A stretch of 38,539 bases of DNA from Bacteroidota bacterium (GCA_003650425.1 QMPP01000005.1:1-38539); one strand, 5' to 3'. Positions 1 through 8,093 are shown, counted from the stretch's first letter. Numbers and translations: made by a program. The notes: generated by a model from the sequence alone, not told the origin.

Positions 1-1011
1 GTGAGCAAAACCGGTAAGCAACTGCCCGTAGCATACCTTACCCAGCCATTTTGGATGCTTACTCTTACCTGGAATACTTCTGGGGGTAAACACAAAGTTT
101 CCGAAAGTATTGGCAGGGAAGCCATATACTTGAAACGGAAAATCAGTACCCCGTCCTACCGAAACAGAAGTACCCTCAAAAAAACAAAGAGAAGGATATA
201 AGTAAACCGATTCCCAATTAGGAAGATTGGGCGAGGGGGCTACTTTTAATTTCACTATCATATTATGCCGGTAACCCCACATTTTAATTACCCTTAAATC
301 GCAAGACTTATCACCGTCCAGCCAGCCTTCCCCGTTTACCATCAGGGCATATTCACCTATTGTCATACCATACACCACCGGTACAGGATGCATTCCAACA
401 AACGAGCTGAATTTCTTTTCCAATACAGGTCCATCAACATAAAATCCATTCGGGTTGGGACGGTCGAGTATAATTACCCGAACACCGTTTTCAGCACATG
501 CTTCCATGGCAAGACTCATGGTTGAGATGTAAGTGTAAAAGCGGGTACCCACATCTTGCAAATCAATCAGCAAAATATCCACATCTGCCAAATCAGCCAC
601 CTCAGGCTTTTTCTTTTTTCCATATAAGGAAATTAGGGGTATTCCCGCGTAGGAGTCGTTGCCCTCTTCAAATCTTTCGCCGGCATCTTTGCTCCCGCGA
701 AAACCATGCTCGGGACTGAATATTGCCACGAGGTTAACCTTTTTTGCAAGCAGCACATCAAGCAAATATGTGTTGCCAATTATCGAAGCCTGATTTACCA
801 GTACCGCCACCCGCTTATGCTTTAAAAGGGGTAAATATTCATCAAACTGCTCAGCCCCTACTTTGATACTATCATAATCTACCAGAACAGGTACTGATGC
901 TTGAGCCATGATAGCCTTACAGGATACGACAATCAACATCAACACTATAACATTGCGACTAATTCTTCCTATATGTTTCAAACAATAACCTATCGACGTA
1001 CTAACACTCAT
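1..1011 (-). CDS. namZ: Exo-beta-N-acetylmuramidase NamZ family (DUF1343), 3'-truncated by window edge
   Basis: Reading the minus strand from the ATG at 1011 gives 337 residues with no stop before the window edge, so the C-terminus (perhaps 60 residues, from the usual ~400 aa) is missing. An N-terminal hydrophobic stretch (about 21-29) is followed by VVSC at 28-31, which could be a lipobox, and by MAQA, which could be a signal peptidase I site; export is clear, the anchor is not. Family blocks are present in order: FSPEHGFRG (98-106), QDVGTRFYTYI (152-162), DRPNPNG (183-189), GMTIGEYA (215-222), SPNLPN (260-265) and an FEGTS...GRGTDFPF block (278-293). NamZ enzymes remove terminal N-acetylmuramic acid from peptidoglycan fragments in the periplasm, as part of cell-wall recycling. 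The gene is divergent from the permease at 1097. Confidence 0.93.
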   Translation of the reverse strand, partial: MSVSTSIGYCLKHIGRISRNVIVLMLIVVSCKAIMAQASVPVLVDYDSIKVGAEQFDEYLPLLKHKRVAVLVNQASIIGNTYLLDVLLAKKVNLVAIFSPEHGFRGSKDAGERFEEGNDSYAGIPLISLYGKKKKPEVADLADVDILLIDLQDVGTRFYTYISTMSLAMEACAENGVRVIILDRPNPNGFYVDGPVLEKKFSSFVGMHPVPVVYGMTIGEYALMVNGEGWLDGDKSCDLRVIKMWGYRHNMIVKLKVAPSPNLPNWESVYLYPSLCFFEGTSVSVGRGTDFPFQVYGFPANTFGNFVFTPRSIPGKSKHPKWLGKVCYGQLLTGFAH

Positions 1012-1050
1012 AAAAATAAGATTAATCAATTAAAGGTACAACAGAACATC

Positions 1051-1058
1051 TATCTTTG
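1051..1058 (+). promoter_or_regulatory. Bacteroidota -7 promoter box TATCTTTG for the FtsX-like permease
   Basis: TATCTTTG matches TAnnTTTG exactly. It lies 38 bases before the TTG at 1097 and 20 before the TTG at 1079. No clear TTTG -33 element sits about 19 bases upstream. It overlaps the palindrome CTTTGCAAAG (1055-1064). Confidence 0.6.
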
Positions 1059-1096
1059 CAAAGAAACCTAAACTTTCATTGCAAAACAGCCACACG

Positions 1097-2320
1097 TTGA
1101 ATTTTGAATATTTTATAGCACGGCACATGAGACCAGAGAAAGGAAAATCCTTTTCTCAACCGATTATTAAAATATCCTATATCAGTATCGCGTTGGGACT
1201 AACCCTGATGATTGCATCCATTTCCATTGTTGTAGGTTTTAAGCACTCTATCAGCAACAAAGTTATCGGTTTTACGGCGAATCTCCAAATTATTCCTTTC
1301 GACAACAATCAATCGTTGGAAGCGCAACCCATGAACATCGACAGAGACTTTATCAAATTATTGCCAACCATCCCTAATGTTAAACACATCCAGTTTGTAG
1401 CGCAAAAAGGCGGTGTGTTGAAAACAGAAGATCAAATTCAGGGAGTCGTATTAAAAGGAGTGGAGTCCAACTACGACTGGTCGTTTTTAAGCAAAAATCT
1501 TGTCGATGGAAAACTTCCTAAGTTGACAGATAAACGCGACTACGAAGTATTAATTTCGAAAATACTGGCTGACAAGCTAAAACTTAGTGTTGGCGACAAG
1601 GTTCGGGTTTGGTTTGTAAACAACAACGAGCAAGGGGCTCGAGGACGTAAATTTACCGTCAGCGGGATTTACAATACAGGACTTGAGAATTTTGACGGTA
1701 GTCTGATTATTGGAGATCTTGATGTTGTAGCAAAACTCAATAACTGGAAACCGGGAGAAGTGGGCACAGTAGAGATATTACTCAAAAATCCTGATAAAGT
1801 AAAAGCCACCGCAGATGCCATTTATCACGATATACCGTACGACCTCAATATTGTTACGGCCACCGAGCTTTACCCTCAAATTTTTAATTGGCTCGACCTG
1901 CTCGATATGAATGTTGTGGTTATTTTAGTACTCCTTATTCTGGTGGCAAGTATTACCATGATATCGACACTGCTAATTCTAATAATTGAAAGAACCTCGA
2001 TGGTAGGCTTGTTGAAAGCGTTGGGCGCTACCAACAAAAGCATTGGCCGTATTTTTCTTTTACGTTCCACCTCTATTGTACTAAAAGGGATGCTGTGGGG
2101 TAATGTACTCGGACTACTTTTTTACTTTGTACAACTCAAATTCAGAATTTTTCACCTGGATCCGCAGTCCTATTACGTTGACTACGTGCCTGTAGAGTTG
2201 CACCTTCAACAATTTTTAATGTTAAATATCGGGGTATTCGCTGTTAGCCTGCTAATTTTAATGATTCCTACCTGGTACATCAACAGGGTTACACCATCCA
2301 AAGCCTTAAGGTACGAGTAA
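1097..2320 (+). CDS. FtsX/LolE-type ABC transporter permease
   Basis: A 407-residue inner-membrane permease of the MacB/FtsX/LolCE superfamily. The topology is typical: one TM near the N-terminus (about 27-47), a large periplasmic domain (about 48-265), then three TMs (about 270-296, 326-347, 374-395) and a C-terminus ending in PSKALRYE, like the usual PxxALR(Y/x)E ending. LolCE extract lipoproteins for transport to the outer membrane, and Bacteroidota homologues are usually annotated as lipoprotein-releasing permeases. No ATPase gene lies next to it, so the partner and substrate are inferred. A TTG at 1079 would add six residues; I prefer the TTG at 1097 because related proteins begin close to a M-N-x-x-x-F/Y-I-A-R motif. 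The gene is convergent with the lipoprotein gene at 2366. Confidence 0.85.
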   Translation: MNFEYFIARHMRPEKGKSFSQPIIKISYISIALGLTLMIASISIVVGFKHSISNKVIGFTANLQIIPFDNNQSLEAQPMNIDRDFIKLLPTIPNVKHIQFVAQKGGVLKTEDQIQGVVLKGVESNYDWSFLSKNLVDGKLPKLTDKRDYEVLISKILADKLKLSVGDKVRVWFVNNNEQGARGRKFTVSGIYNTGLENFDGSLIIGDLDVVAKLNNWKPGEVGTVEILLKNPDKVKATADAIYHDIPYDLNIVTATELYPQIFNWLDLLDMNVVVILVLLILVASITMISTLLILIIERTSMVGLLKALGATNKSIGRIFLLRSTSIVLKGMLWGNVLGLLFYFVQLKFRIFHLDPQSYYVDYVPVELHLQQFLMLNIGVFAVSLLILMIPTWYINRVTPSKALRYE

Positions 2321-2365
2321 AATACAAAAACTGCGCACCACAAGCAATTTATCCAAAATCAGATA

Positions 2366-3202
2366 TTAATTATTGCAATCGTAAGTAAAGAAATCGGCAG
2401 TGGTGAATCCCGTTTTATAATCTTTAAAAATCTTAACAGGAAAGTTGTTGTCGTTATACTCGAAGGTAGCGGTATAACTTTGAGTGGCCATTAACTCATT
2501 ACTGGCATTCATAGTCGTAACATCGGTAATATTATTTTTAGTAACAAAAGAGCTGATACCCTCACCATTTACAAAAAAATAATCTAACCCAATACCATAA
2601 AAAGGATTCTGTTTGGTATCGAAACCGATGGCCGAGCTGCTAATTAATTTAAGTTCACCTGTTTGAAGTGAATATTCGTAATGACTAAGCTCGACAGTAT
2701 TGGCCGCCAGGTTATAGAAATATTGATTTTTCATTGTTACAATAACGGAATCATTTACCGGAACGTTCATCGAAATCTCTTTCAGCATATCACCTTCAAA
2801 TCCTAAAAGGTAATAACCGAATTGAGTGAGCGTTCCACTTTCGTTAGGTACCTGAACATAAATGGTATCGGGTAATTCTCTGGTATTGTAATGATAAATA
2901 TATTTTGTGTCGATAGCCGTATCAGTAGAAGCAAAAACAACCTCATGCAGTATTCCGTCGTTATAAGTAAGATCAGCTCTGTCGTTTACCGTGGTTCCAT
3001 CGTAATTATACAGGGTGGCACTTGAAACCAAATGGTCGGCATTATACTCGAATTTTGTCATCGAATAATCACTATCAGTTTGAAATTCTGTAATATAGCA
3101 CTGTTTTCCCAGCGTCGTACCATGATCTTCCTCCTTCTTGCAGGCACTAAAAGCAACAGCTATCAAAGCTACCAATACCAATACTAATCCTCTATTTTTC
3201 AT
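2366..3202 (-). CDS. Surface-type lipoprotein with YD-like repeats, function unknown
   Basis: A 278-residue protein with a classical lipoprotein signal: positively charged start, hydrophobic run, then FSAC with Cys21 as the lipidation site. The residues after Cys21 are KKEED, which resembles the lysine-plus-acidic lipoprotein export signal known in Bacteroidota, so the protein is probably displayed on the cell surface. The mature part is built of short beta-hairpin-like units with aromatic/Asn/Asp motifs (FEYNAD, YNYDG, YNDG, YHYN, FEYND, FTYDCN). This resembles YD/RHS-like or DUF4595-like Bacteroidota lipoproteins. I see no catalytic motif and assign no function. It stands alone, convergent with the permease and divergent from the SDR gene. 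Confidence 0.8.
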   Translation of the reverse strand: MKNRGLVLVLVALIAVAFSACKKEEDHGTTLGKQCYITEFQTDSDYSMTKFEYNADHLVSSATLYNYDGTTVNDRADLTYNDGILHEVVFASTDTAIDTKYIYHYNTRELPDTIYVQVPNESGTLTQFGYYLLGFEGDMLKEISMNVPVNDSVIVTMKNQYFYNLAANTVELSHYEYSLQTGELKLISSSAIGFDTKQNPFYGIGLDYFFVNGEGISSFVTKNNITDVTTMNASNELMATQSYTATFEYNDNNFPVKIFKDYKTGFTTADFFTYDCNN

Positions 3203-3255
3203 AAAACTAAATCTTTACTTCTTATTTATTATTTGATGTCTAAAAAATCAAAACG

Positions 3256-3263
3256 CAAAAATA
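3256..3263 (-). promoter_or_regulatory. Candidate -7 box TATTTTTG for the lipoprotein gene
   Basis: On the minus strand the sequence is TATTTTTG, matching TAnnTTTG, about 53 bases before the ATG at 3202. No well-placed -33 TTTG was found, so this is a moderate candidate. Confidence 0.4.
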
Positions 3264-3321
3264 GTCAATCTATTACAACCTCCATAAGTTTAATTACAGA
3301 AGATGTTTTAGGTTTATAATA

Positions 3322-3329
3322 TATCTTTG
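3322..3329 (+). promoter_or_regulatory. -7 box TATCTTTG only four bases before the SDR start codon
   Basis: An exact TAnnTTTG match ends at 3329 and the ATG of the SDR gene is at 3334. If used, transcription would start at or next to the ATG, giving a leaderless or nearly leaderless mRNA. There is no obvious -33 element. Confidence 0.55.
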
Positions 3330-3333
3330 TCGT

Positions 3334-4272
3334 ATGGGAGAATCAAAAACAATACTTGTTACCGGTGCGTGTGGTTTCGTGGGCACCAATCTTGTAAAGT
3401 ACCTGTCAGGTATTCAGGAATTTGATAGAGTAATTGTTTGCTGCCGCGACAGAAAAGTGGCAGCCACCATCGTTAAAAGCCACGACAGGCTTATTTTTAC
3501 TGAAGCGAATCTGGCAGACCCCTCGACCTACCAAACCATATTCAAAATTCACAACCCAAATTACATTATCCACCTGGCCGCCATCGCACGGTTCAAACAA
3601 GGAGAAAAGAACCCGGATGCAACGGTTAAAATTAATTTTTTTGGCACCATCGAGTTGCTTAAGCTGGCGAAACAATTTAAAACAAAGAAAGTTTTGGTGG
3701 TCTCTTCAAATCTAGCCAGAAACCCCAAGGGAGTAACGGGAATTAGTAAATATCTTACCGAAGCGTACATTAAAAACATACAGCCATATCCCGAAGTATC
3801 CTGTATTCGGCTACCCAACGTAATCGACAGTCCCGGCGCCGTTACGCTGCTGTTTAAAGAGCAAATTAGAAAAGGATTGCCTATCACCATTACCGACAAT
3901 CGCATGTCACGGAAATTTGTTACGCCGCAGGAAGCTGGCAACAACTTGGTTTTTGCCCTTCTCAACGGGAATCATGGAGACCTCTTCATCAACAACAAAC
4001 CCTCCACTCCCATTGTCAATCTGGCACAGAAAATGATTGATGAATCAGGCAAATCGATACCCATCCAATTGATTGGCATGCGTCCCGGTGAAAAGTTGCA
4101 AGAGGAAGATTATCCGAAAGGGAGTGTTGCAGCTACATCGAACCATTATCTTTATCGACTAACGGAAGAGCAGCATTCTGTAACAGAACTACAAAAAGCG
4201 ATTGGCTTATTAGCTAAAAAGGTTCATAATAATTTAACAGATAAGATTAAAGCCACCTTTCATTTGCCGTGA
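3334..4272 (+). CDS. CapD/FlaA1-like NAD-dependent epimerase/dehydratase with altered catalytic residues
   Basis: A 312-residue extended SDR. The Rossmann nucleotide-binding motif TGACGFVGTN lies at 10-19, and LAAIA (81-85) matches the usual L-A-A motif. The C-terminal block GMRPGEKLQEE (248-258) is typical of the CapD/FlaA1/PseB UDP-sugar 4,6-dehydratases, which act on UDP-GlcNAc for capsule, O-antigen or flagellar glycans. The active-site block that normally reads STDKAxNPxNxM/YGATK here reads SSNLARNPKGVTGISK (124-139). Asp becomes Asn126, Lys becomes Leu127 and Tyr/Met becomes Thr135, while Lys139 is kept. Nucleotide and sugar binding may survive, but normal dehydratase chemistry is doubtful. 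The family call is firm and the reaction is unknown. A promoter box sits just before the ATG. Confidence 0.82.
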   Translation: MGESKTILVTGACGFVGTNLVKYLSGIQEFDRVIVCCRDRKVAATIVKSHDRLIFTEANLADPSTYQTIFKIHNPNYIIHLAAIARFKQGEKNPDATVKINFFGTIELLKLAKQFKTKKVLVVSSNLARNPKGVTGISKYLTEAYIKNIQPYPEVSCIRLPNVIDSPGAVTLLFKEQIRKGLPITITDNRMSRKFVTPQEAGNNLVFALLNGNHGDLFINNKPSTPIVNLAQKMIDESGKSIPIQLIGMRPGEKLQEEDYPKGSVAATSNHYLYRLTEEQHSVTELQKAIGLLAKKVHNNLTDKIKATFHLP

Positions 4273-4282
4273 GTTTCTTTAT

Positions 4283-4290
4283 TACTTTTG
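4283..4290 (+). promoter_or_regulatory. -7 box TACTTTTG that fixes the downstream start at 4315
   Basis: TACTTTTG matches TAnnTTTG, and a TTTG 16 bases upstream (4263-4266) may be a slightly short-spaced -33 element. The box overlaps the most upstream in-frame start (TTG at 4288), so translation must begin further down, most simply at the TTG at 4315. Confidence 0.55.
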
Positions 4291-4314
4291 CATTTCACAA
4301 TTAAAATCAATCTT

Positions 4315-5586
4315 TTGACAAAAAGAATTAAATCATATCTGTTGATAATACTGATGTTGTTCGCCTTTTCGGCAAAAGCAACCTACCTGTTAATCCCCAT
4401 GGACGACACGCAAACCAACCATCTTAAAAGTTATGGGGTGGCATTTTGGGTTCTTCAACAAGGGGTTGATGTAGAGTGGCTTTTAAATTATCGAGGAGGA
4501 AGCTACCTGATACCTTATCACCAATTGTTTGAAAACGAATGTGTTGTCAGAAATATTAGCTTCGAAGTCATTTCAGATGCGCAAGCAACCTCCATCCGGC
4601 AGGAAATTGCCCAACCCGACATTAACATGGACATTGTTAAACTTAATAAAGTACCTCGAATTGCCGTTTATTCACCAAAAAATAAGCAACCTTGGGATGA
4701 TGCTGTTACATTGGTGTTAACCTATGCCGAAATTCCTTACGATGTTATTTATGATGAAGAAGTGTTAAATGGCGTTTTGCCAACCTACGACTGGCTGCAT
4801 TTGCATCACGAAGATTTTACGGGACAGTATGGTAAATTTTGGGCTCACTATCGAAATTACCCCTGGTATCAGGAGAATGTACGGGCAGCTGAAGAGATGG
4901 CACACAAGCTGGGCTATCAAAAAGTATCGAAGTTAAAATTGGCAGTAGCTGAAAAGATTCGTGATTTTGTACTGGGAGGCGGTTATCTTTTTGCCATGTG
5001 CTCGGCAGCTGACAGTTACGATGTGACGCTGGCCGCACGTAATACCGACATCTGTGATGTGATGTTTGATGGTGACCCCATGGACGCAAACGCACAACAA
5101 AAACTCGACTATTCACCCTGTCTGGCCTTTAAAGACTTTAAAATTGTTACCAGTCCCATGGTTTACGAAATCTCGAACATCGATGTAACCAGCACTCGTT
5201 CAAGAAACATCAATAAAACAAACGACTATTTCACGTTGTTTGATTTTTCAGCTAAATGGGATATTATCCCAACTATGTTAACCCAGGATCATAAAAAAAT
5301 CATTAAAGGATTTATGGGACAAACTACCGCCTTTAATGAAGATGTGATCAAATCAAACGTAATCATTATGGGAGAGCTAAAATCAGCCAACGAAGCACGA
5401 TACATTCATGGCGAGTTGGGTAAAGGATTTTGGACCTTTTATGGCGGCCACGACCCTGAAGATTATCAGCATCTTGTGGGCGACCCACCCACCGACCTCA
5501 ACCTGCATCCCAACTCAGCCGGCTACCGCCTTATCCTGAACAATGTACTTTTTCCGGCAGCAAAAAAGAAAAAGAGGAAAACCTAA
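4315..5586 (+). CDS. Secreted class I glutamine amidotransferase-like protein, function unknown
   Basis: A 423-residue protein starting at TTG 4315. Its signal peptide is a basic start (TKRIKS), a hydrophobic run (YLLIILMLFAF) and SAKA as the probable cleavage site. The body resembles a class I glutamine amidotransferase/flavodoxin-like fold: a PRIAVYSP strand (about 114-121), WLHLHHEDF (160-168), and GGGYLFAMCSAADS (221-234), where Cys229 sits at a nucleophile-elbow-like turn. I recall such proteins in many Bacteroidota, sometimes automatically labelled asparagine synthetase B, but no ATP-pyrophosphatase synthetase domain is visible and I do not accept that name. The C-terminus is very basic (KKKKRK). 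It follows the SDR gene by about 40 bases with its own promoter box and is convergent with the RES toxin gene. Confidence 0.72.
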   Translation: MTKRIKSYLLIILMLFAFSAKATYLLIPMDDTQTNHLKSYGVAFWVLQQGVDVEWLLNYRGGSYLIPYHQLFENECVVRNISFEVISDAQATSIRQEIAQPDINMDIVKLNKVPRIAVYSPKNKQPWDDAVTLVLTYAEIPYDVIYDEEVLNGVLPTYDWLHLHHEDFTGQYGKFWAHYRNYPWYQENVRAAEEMAHKLGYQKVSKLKLAVAEKIRDFVLGGGYLFAMCSAADSYDVTLAARNTDICDVMFDGDPMDANAQQKLDYSPCLAFKDFKIVTSPMVYEISNIDVTSTRSRNINKTNDYFTLFDFSAKWDIIPTMLTQDHKKIIKGFMGQTTAFNEDVIKSNVIIMGELKSANEARYIHGELGKGFWTFYGGHDPEDYQHLVGDPPTDLNLHPNSAGYRLILNNVLFPAAKKKKRKT

Positions 5587-5605
5587 AAGAGGATACGGAA
5601 AAGTG

Positions 5606-6070
5606 TTAGTGGTTGATGAACATCCTTTTATCAAAAGAAAATTCTTCCGCCTTTTGAATGGTAACGTTATTAAAATCCTTATGACCGGGATTAATGAGGT
5701 AATTAAAATCACCTTGTACTACTGCCGATGGAACTTTAATTGTTAGGTAATTATTTTGTTTGAGCAGCTTATCACCAATAATCTGAGTGGCTCCCGTGTG
5801 AGGAAAAGATTTCCAGTTTGGCTGAAGGGATGCCGGTAATATTTCATAGATAAGTGCATCATCCGGAATTTCGATGGTTACAAGAAAGTAATCCTCAGGC
5901 ACAGTACCAAGCCCGGTATGAACTGCAATCTCCGCTACACATAATGCTCTCGAATCACCCGCATAAATTACCGATACCCCTTTGCTGTTCCACCGGCCAC
6001 CCGCAATTTCCGCCCCTTTTCCCGACAGGTCACGTGCAAATTTAGATTTGGAAAGCCTAAATACAATCAT
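5606..6070 (-). CDS. RES-domain toxin of a RES/Xre toxin-antitoxin pair
   Basis: A 154-residue RES-domain protein, normal length for the family. The fold resembles ADP-ribosyltransferases. Known members either destroy NAD+ (MbcT type) or ADP-ribosylate a cell target (ParT type); which applies here cannot be read from sequence. The expected residues are present: Arg26 in GGRWN, Tyr36 in VIYA, Glu47 in CVAE and Ser115 in VPSAV. The ATG at 6070 overlaps the TGA of the upstream antitoxin gene (ATGA), so the pair is translationally coupled with the antitoxin first, the usual order for this type. All four active-site residues are kept and the frame is open, so the toxin looks functional. Confidence 0.92.
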   Translation of the reverse strand: MIVFRLSKSKFARDLSGKGAEIAGGRWNSKGVSVIYAGDSRALCVAEIAVHTGLGTVPEDYFLVTIEIPDDALIYEILPASLQPNWKSFPHTGATQIIGDKLLKQNNYLTIKVPSAVVQGDFNYLINPGHKDFNNVTIQKAEEFSFDKRMFINH

Positions 6071-6498
6071 GCCAAAATACCGTATTGAATGCGGGTAAGC
6101 TCATCTTTTAACATTTGAATACCAAAAGAGCTATCGAGCAGGCTTTTGGGTTTAACACCACCCAAAGCAACATTGTTGGTATTTAACCAACGATTGAACC
6201 TTTCCTGAGAACCAAAGACTTCAATTCCAAACTTGTTGAGCATGGTTATCTCGAGGATTTTTTCGGAGGCAGTAGTACTAAAAGTAGCCTTATCTTTTTT
6301 ATATCGATTAAGCGAGCGCTCCGACAGATGCAAAAACTGCGACCACTCACGAAGTGTGAAAGGAATACTTTTAGCAAGACGTTCAAAAAAAGAATAATGA
6401 ACGCCTCTTTTTATAGCATTGATAAGCATAAAAACGTTGCCGTCATCAAGGCTGGAATAGGCAACCATTGGTTCGTGTATTTCATCTGTTTTTAACAT
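6067..6498 (-). CDS. Xre/MbcA/ParS-type antitoxin (DUF2384)
   Basis: A 143-residue antitoxin partner of the RES toxin. The N-terminal half holds a helix-turn-helix region (about 44-75, including FTLREWSQFLHLSERSLNRY) like the Xre-type domain of these antitoxins. The C-terminal part (about 95-143), with FGSQERFNRWL and the proline-containing KPKSLLDSSFG motif, is the MbcA/ParS toxin-binding region that plugs the toxin active site. The gene ends in an ATGA overlap with the toxin start. A -7 box (6515-6522) and two TACGT repeats upstream fit autoregulation by the complex. The identification is firm; the operator is inferred. Confidence 0.9.
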   Translation of the reverse strand: MLKTDEIHEPMVAYSSLDDGNVFMLINAIKRGVHYSFFERLAKSIPFTLREWSQFLHLSERSLNRYKKDKATFSTTASEKILEITMLNKFGIEVFGSQERFNRWLNTNNVALGGVKPKSLLDSSFGIQMLKDELTRIQYGILA

Positions 6499-6514
6499 CT
6501 TTTTATTGTTTTTA

Positions 6515-6547
6515 CAAATATACGTATTTTTTCTTGTTTTGTTACGT
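6515..6547 (-). promoter_or_regulatory. Promoter and possible operator of the toxin-antitoxin operon
   Basis: On the minus strand TATATTTG (6522-6515) matches TAnnTTTG, 16 bases before the antitoxin ATG. The plus strand carries TACGT at 6521-6525 (inside palindromic TACGTA) and again at 6543-6547, 22 bases apart, about two helical turns. This spacing would suit a dimeric HTH repressor, but the operator role is inference. Confidence 0.4.
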
Positions 6548-6583
6548 CATGTGTCGTTTTTCTCAAAAAGAAAAAAAAAGAAA

Positions 6584-6653
6584 CTGTTTAAAAAGTCAGA
6601 AATTGTGTCATACTTCGACTCAGTATGACAAACCGGTTATACCTTTTAAACAG
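6584..6653. repeat. Nested inverted-repeat element, possible fumC terminator or MITE/REP-like unit
   Basis: Two inverted repeats are nested. The outer arms are CTGTTTAAAA (6584-6593) and TTTTAAACAG (6644-6653). The inner perfect 9-bp stem is TGTCATACT (6606-6614) and AGTATGACA (6622-6630) around the 7-base loop TCGACTC. It lies between the fumC stop (6699) and the antitoxin start (6498). On the minus strand the structure is followed by a T-rich run (6565-6582), so it could end fumC transcription. The right end, reading GAGGCTGTTTAAAA on the minus strand, resembles the ends of palindromic intergenic repeats in Bacteroidota. Confidence 0.65.
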
Positions 6654-6698
6654 CCTCTTCTAATTGACTGTTATGCATTTTTGTTGGCTGTTAAACTA

Positions 6699-8093
6699 CT
6701 ACATGCTACCCAACATTTTGCCTGGATCAACCCACTCGGTAAATTCCTCGTCGGTTAAAAAGCCCAGCTCCAAAGCAGCTTCACGCAAGGTAGTACCTTC
6801 GCTATGCGCTTTTTTAGCAATTTTAGCAGATTTCTCATACCCAATATGGGTATTCAAAGCTGTTACCAACATTAACGAATTATTTAAAATAACTGTAATC
6901 CGTTCTTCATTGGCTTTAACGTCTTTGATGGCATTGTTCGCAAACGAAACACAAGCATCACCTAACAATCGTGCCGACTGTAGTAAATTAGAAATCATGA
7001 CCGGTTTAAATACATTTAGCTGAAAATGACCCTGCATACCACCAACCGTAATGGCAGCATCGTTACCAATTACCTGAGCACAAACCATTGTCAATGCCTC
7101 ATTTTGCGTAGGATTAACTTTGCCGGGCATAATAGACGATCCGGGTTCATTGGCTGGAAGGCTGATTTCGCCTATGCTACAACGAGGACCAGATCCTAGG
7201 TAACGAATGTTATTGGCGATATGCATTAAGCTAACGGCCAACTGTTTTAACGCACCCGAAGCTTCAACAACAGCATCGTGAGCCGACAAAGCCTCAAATT
7301 TATTGGGAGCCGTTTTAAATGGAAATCCTGTAAGCTCTGCTATTTTTGCAGCCACTTTTTCAGCATAGCCCTTTGGTGTGTTAAGCCCTGTACCAACAGC
7401 CGTACCGCCAAGTGCCAATTCTGATAGGTGATCTAGTGTATTTTTCAAGGCTCTCAAACCATATTCAAGTTGTGCTACATAGCCTGAAAACTCTTGTCCT
7501 AAAGTCAACGGAGTGGCATCCATCCAGTGCGTCCTCCCCGTTTTAACAACATTGGCAAATTCTTTGGCTTTTTTATCCAAGGCATCGCGTAGTATTTCCA
7601 CACCGGGTATGGTTGTTTCAACAATCATTTTATACCCTGCAATATGCATGGCAGTAGGAAATGTATCGTTGGACGATTGTGATTTATTTACATCATCGTT
7701 AGGATGCAGAAATTTTTCTTTGTCAGTAAGATTTCCACCTTTGATAACATGTCCGCGGTTGGCAATAACCTCATTCATATTCATGTTCGACTGGGTACCT
7801 GAACCTGTTTGCCATATTACCAGAGGAAAATTGCCATTGAGTTTACCTTCAAGAATTTCATCGGCAACCCTGCCAATTGCATCTGCTTTTTCCTGTGGCA
7901 AAACACCCAGATCGGCATTTGTTAAAGCAGCAGCCTTTTTCAGATAGGCAAATGCTTCAATAATTTCGTGAGGCATTGAAGCTTCGGGACCAATTTTAAA
8001 ATTCATTTTTGAGCGTTGCGTTTGAGCACCCCAATATTTATCGGCAGGTACTTTCACTTCACCCATTGTGTCGTGTTCTATTCTGTATTCCAT
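6699..8093 (-). CDS. fumC: Class II fumarate hydratase
   Basis: A 464-residue class II (iron-independent) fumarase, normal full length, which interconverts fumarate and malate in the TCA cycle in the cytosol. The family signature [16 protein letters not shown] is present (about 314-329), as are [14 protein letters not shown] (about 96-109), [11 protein letters not shown] (about 139-149) and [19 protein letters not shown] (about 185-203) for substrate binding. It starts 20 bases after the stop of the ArsC-like gene and may be cotranscribed with it. The nested inverted repeat at 6584-6653 lies downstream as a possible terminator. I see nothing anomalous. Confidence 0.97.
   Translation of the reverse strand: MEYRIEHDTMGEVKVPADKYWGAQTQRSKMNFKIGPEASMPHEIIEAFAYLKKAAALTNADLGVLPQEKADAIGRVADEILEGKLNGNFPLVIWQTGSGTQSNMNMNEVIANRGHVIKGGNLTDKEKFLHPNDDVNKSQSSNDTFPTAMHIAGYKMIVETTIPGVEILRDALDKKAKEFANVVKTGRTHWMDATPLTLGQEFSGYVAQLEYGLRALKNTLDHLSELALGGTAVGTGLNTPKGYAEKVAAKIAELTGFPFKTAPNKFEALSAHDAVVEASGALKQLAVSLMHIANNIRYLGSGPRCSIGEISLPANEPGSSIMPGKVNPTQNEALTMVCAQVIGNDAAITVGGMQGHFQLNVFKPVMISNLLQSARLLGDACVSFANNAIKDVKANEERITVILNNSLMLVTALNTHIGYEKSAKIAKKAHSEGTTLREAALELGFLTDEEFTEWVDPGKMLGSM

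Noticed and set aside
1-201. 66-residue plus-strand open frame at the left edge
   Set aside because: It is antisense to NamZ, whose minus-strand frame contains strong family motifs throughout this region.
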